The notes beneath the pieces are model-generated. The model searched no databases. It had not been told where the DNA came from and was given only the letters and a program-made list of their open reading frames with translations. From NCBI GenBank assembly GCA_963707575.1, contig OY970171.1, forward strand, positions 1,240,001 through 1,304,000: a stretch of DNA of 64,000 nucleotides, read 5' to 3'. The translations under genes were made by a program, and so were the position numbers. Source of the DNA: Gaiellasilicea sp963707575. Its GTDB lineage: Bacteria > Actinomycetota > Thermoleophilia > Gaiellales > Gaiellaceae. Below, in pieces: positions 61,703 to 64,000 of this stretch. Each line of letters begins with the position of its first letter. Position 1 is the first letter of the stretch.

Positions 61703-62944
61703 ATGAGCACTCAGACGCATCTCGAGATCCCGGCCGGCGGCGAGAAGGTCGTCCCCGGCGAGCCCACACCCGACCACCCGATCATCCCCTTCATCGAGGG
61801 CGACGGCATCGGCGCCGACATCACGCCGGTGATGAAGGCGGTCGTCGACGCTGCCGTGGAGAAGGCCTACGGCGGCGCCCGCGAGATCAAGTGGATGGAG
61901 ATCTACGCCGGCGAGAAGGCCACGCGCCTCTACGGCAGCGACACCTGGCTCCCCGACGAGACGCTCGAAGCGGCACGCGACTTCTCGGTCTCGATCAAGG
62001 GCCCGCTGACGACACCCGTCGGCGGCGGGATCCGCTCGCTCAACGTGGCGCTGCGCCAGCAGCTCGACCTCTACGTCTGCCTGCGCCCGATCCGCTACTT
62101 CCCGGGCGTGCCGAGCCCGCTACGCGACCCGTCGAAGACGGACATGGTCATCTTCCGCGAGAACAGCGAGGACATCTACGCCGGCATCGAGTGGGAGGCA
62201 GGGACCGAGTCGGCCCGCAAGGTGATCGACTTCCTGCAGAACGAGCTGGGCGTGCGCAAGATCCGCTTCCCGGAGACGTCGAGCATCGGGATCAAGCCCG
62301 TCTCGCAGGAAGGCACCGAGCGGCTGGTGCGCAAGGCGATCCAGTACGCGCTCGTGAACGGGCGCGACTCGGTCACGCTCGTCCACAAGGGCAACATCAT
62401 GAAGTTCACCGAGGGCGGCTTCCGCGACTGGGGCTACGCCCTCGCGGCCCGCGAGTTCGGAGCGCAGCCGATCGACGGCGGCCCCTGGCTCTCGCTCGAG
62501 CACGAGGGGCGCACGATCACGATCAAGGACGCGATCGCGGATGCCTTCCTGCAGCAGATCCTGCTCCGCCCGGCCGAGTACGACGTGATCGCGACGCTGA
62601 ACCTGAACGGCGACTACATCTCGGACGCGCTCGCCGCCCAGGTGGGCGGGATCGGGATCGCGCCCGGGGCGAACATGTCCGACGACGTGGCGATGTTCGA
62701 GGCCACGCACGGGACGGCACCGAAGTACGCCGGCCAGGACAAGGTCAACCCCGGCTCGCTGATCCTCTCCGCCGAGATGATGCTGCGCCACCTCGGCTGG
62801 GTCGAGGCCGCCGACCTGATCATCGACTCGCTCGGGGCCGCGATCGCCGACAAGGTCGTCACCTACGACTTCGCCCGCCTGCTGGACGATCCGACCGAAG
62901 TCTCGTGCTCGGCCTTCGGCCAGGCGATGATCGAACGGATGTAG
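61703..62944 (+). CDS. icd: NADP-dependent isocitrate dehydrogenase, E. coli type
   Basis: Homodimeric TCA-cycle enzyme of 413 residues that oxidises isocitrate to 2-oxoglutarate. The chain is strikingly like E. coli Icd: IIPFIEGDGIGADI, KGPLTTPVGGGIRSLNVALR, RENSEDIYAGIEW, LVHKGNIMKFTEG and LNLNGDYISDALAAQ. S112 in GGGIRSLN equals E. coli Ser113, the site phosphorylated by AceK. NADP preference is supported by the KY...V triplet in APKYAGQDKV and by the Tyr and Arg of VVTYDFARL. It is divergent from aceK. The weak GGTAGG before the ATG is the only ribosome site seen. Confidence 0.96.
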   Translation: MSTQTHLEIPAGGEKVVPGEPTPDHPIIPFIEGDGIGADITPVMKAVVDAAVEKAYGGAREIKWMEIYAGEKATRLYGSDTWLPDETLEAARDFSVSIKGPLTTPVGGGIRSLNVALRQQLDLYVCLRPIRYFPGVPSPLRDPSKTDMVIFRENSEDIYAGIEWEAGTESARKVIDFLQNELGVRKIRFPETSSIGIKPVSQEGTERLVRKAIQYALVNGRDSVTLVHKGNIMKFTEGGFRDWGYALAAREFGAQPIDGGPWLSLEHEGRTITIKDAIADAFLQQILLRPAEYDVIATLNLNGDYISDALAAQVGGIGIAPGANMSDDVAMFEATHGTAPKYAGQDKVNPGSLILSAEMMLRHLGWVEAADLIIDSLGAAIADKVVTYDFARLLDDPTEVSCSAFGQAMIERM

Positions 62945-62954
62945 TTCGGCACCG

Positions 62955-63473
62955 ATGAGTCCGGCCGCCTCCTCCGGTCCAACGGGGCAGATGACCGACA
63001 ACCAGGAACTCGCAGCGATCGCGCGGGCGATCGTCGATGGGAACAGCTACATGACGCTCGGCACGGCCGATGCGGACGGGCATCCCTGGGTCACGCCTGT
63101 CTGGTACGCGCCCGCGGAATACACGGAGCTGTTCTGGGTCTCGTCGCCCAAGGCGCGGCACTCGCGCAACCTGGCGGCGCGCCCCGAGCTGAGCATCGTC
63201 ATCTTCGACTCCAGTGCGCGCATGAACACCGGGCAGGGCGTGTACATGTCCGCGGTCGCCGCAGAGCCGACGGGCGCCGCGCTCGAGCGCGGGCTCGAGA
63301 CCTTCTCGCGCCGGTCGCTCGCGCACGGCGGCCGCGTGTGGACGGCCGACGACCTGGAGCCCGCGGGGCTCCTGCGCCTGTATCGGGCGGCCGTGTCGGA
63401 GCACTGGGTGCTCGATCCCGACCTCCGCCCCGACCAGCGCCGCCGACTCGACCTGAAGGAGGAGGCACCATGA
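62955..63473 (+). CDS. Pyridoxamine 5'-phosphate oxidase-fold flavoprotein
   Basis: Split-barrel protein of up to 172 residues that should bind FMN or F420. YMTLGTADADGHPWVTPVWY is the typical opening strand pair, followed by FWVSSPKARHSRNL and a tail including EHWVLDP. The conserved part begins at the second possible ATG (62991, MTDNQELAAIA), so the true protein may be 12 residues shorter; neither start has a strong ribosome site. Function unknown: reduction of a small molecule or general flavin binding. Its stop overlaps the following gene (ATGA). Confidence 0.82.
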   Translation: MSPAASSGPTGQMTDNQELAAIARAIVDGNSYMTLGTADADGHPWVTPVWYAPAEYTELFWVSSPKARHSRNLAARPELSIVIFDSSARMNTGQGVYMSAVAAEPTGAALERGLETFSRRSLAHGGRVWTADDLEPAGLLRLYRAAVSEHWVLDPDLRPDQRRRLDLKEEAP

Positions 63474-64000
63474 GCAAGCTGACGTTCGACATCACGATGT
63501 CGCTGGACGGGTTCGTCGCCGGGCCGAACGCGACGCTCGAGGAACCACTCGGCGAGGGCGGCGAGCAGCTCCACGACTGGCTGTTCGGGCTGAAGAGCTG
63601 GCGCGAGCAGCACGGCCTCTCCGGGGGCACGACGGGCTCCGACGCGGAGGTCCTCGAAGAGTCGGTGGAGCGCATGGGGGCGACGGTGATGGGCCGGAAG
63701 ATGTTCAGCGGCGGCGAGGGGCCGTGGGAGGACGACCCGAAGGCGGACGGCTGGTGGGGCGACGACCCGCCCTTCCACGCGCCCGTGTTCGTTCTCACCC
63801 ACCATCCTCGCGAGACGGTGGCGAAGCAGGGAGGGACCTCCTACATCTTCGTCACGGACGGGATCGAGTCCGCCCTCGAGCAGGCTCGGGACGCGGCCGG
63901 CGACAAGGACGTCGCGATCGCAGGCGGCGCGAGCGTCGGCCAGCAGTACCTGCGCGCCGGGCTGCTCGACGAGCTGCAGATCCACGTCACCCCGCTGCTC
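63470..64000 (+). CDS. Dihydrofolate reductase/RibD-C-like protein (cut by window edge)
   Basis: The first 177 residues of a protein with the DHFR-like RibD C-terminal fold: LTFDITMSLDGFVAGPNAT at the N-terminus, VMGRKMFSGGEGPW, VFVLTHHPRE, and IAGGASVGQQYLRAGLLDELQIHV near the edge, which forms the NADPH-binding strand. Such small YyaP/YwjB-like proteins are common and mostly without known substrate. GGAGGAGG lies a few bases before the ATG, which overlaps the preceding stop. The last few residues are beyond the right end. Confidence 0.88.
   Translation, partial: MSKLTFDITMSLDGFVAGPNATLEEPLGEGGEQLHDWLFGLKSWREQHGLSGGTTGSDAEVLEESVERMGATVMGRKMFSGGEGPWEDDPKADGWWGDDPPFHAPVFVLTHHPRETVAKQGGTSYIFVTDGIESALEQARDAAGDKDVAIAGGASVGQQYLRAGLLDELQIHVTPLL

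Noticed and set aside
60054..61706. Plus-strand frame of about 550 codons
   Set aside because: Mirror of aceK, which is complete and strongly conserved.

Overview
The window is a GC-rich, gene-dense chromosome segment, about 70 percent GC over most of its length, with nearly every gene coupled to the next by ATGA, GTGA or TTGA stop/start overlaps. The gene content (DUF5995 and DUF1361 proteins, several Gfo/Idh/MocA dehydrogenases, ROK proteins, a UvrA2-like ATPase, many actinobacterial-type ABC sugar importers, TANNNT-type leaderless promoters) points to an actinomycete, and I would guess the class Thermoleophilia (Solirubrobacterales/Gaiellales). That placement is inference; no rRNA or other marker gene is present. 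I saw no tRNA, rRNA, CRISPR array, insertion sequence or phage integration site.

Layout. 1-1907: a VanRS-like two-component pair (the kinase is cut by the left edge) facing a VanY-type D,D-carboxypeptidase, with a direct-repeat operator between them. 1908-2306: no gene. 2307-6779: a secreted CocE/PepX-like hydrolase and, divergently, a UvrA2-like ATPase. 6764-18608 (minus): a ten-gene xylose-type operon: xylFGH importer, two lipoproteins (FG-GAP/UnbV and a vanadium-haloperoxidase/PAP2 homologue), two Gfo/Idh dehydrogenases, a xylose-isomerase-like barrel, a GlcG protein and a xylulokinase with a one-base frameshift. 18707-23340 (minus): a second, ribose-type importer, divergent from a ROK repressor at 23503. 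24736-31565: a sugar-oxidation cluster (phosphosugar SIS protein, two Gfo/Idh enzymes around a TIM-barrel isomerase/lyase, KDPG-type aldolase, SDR, ROK kinase, deoC).

31583-38733: small housekeeping and unknown genes (MetE-like, UlaG-like, VOC, GNAT, MaoC, DUF1361, DUF5995, ZIP, NfeD, an alpha/beta hydrolase with cysteine in the nucleophile position). 38730-49026 (minus): a GMC oxidoreductase, a patatin, three tandem Old Yellow Enzyme paralogues, a metallophosphoesterase and a papain-fold peptidase; a peptidoglycan amidase follows on the plus strand. 49963-59937: a complete-looking amino-sugar and peptidoglycan salvage block: nagZ, an ABC importer without its own ATPase, a NagB-II-like deaminase, a GntR/UTRA (DasR/NagR-like) regulator, murQ, nagA and a MsiK/UgpC-type ATPase, tied together by three TGGT-N4-ACCA operators. 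59934-62944: divergent aceK and icd, the icd product retaining the phosphorylatable serine. The window ends in a PNPOx-fold protein and a DHFR-like protein cut by the right edge.

The most unusual signals are regulatory. Several head-to-head gene pairs are separated by only 17-21 bases and share overlapping TANNNT -10 elements that place each start codon about six bases downstream, that is, apparent bidirectional leaderless promoters. Both sugar importers also carry a long GC hairpin exactly between the binding-protein and ATPase genes.
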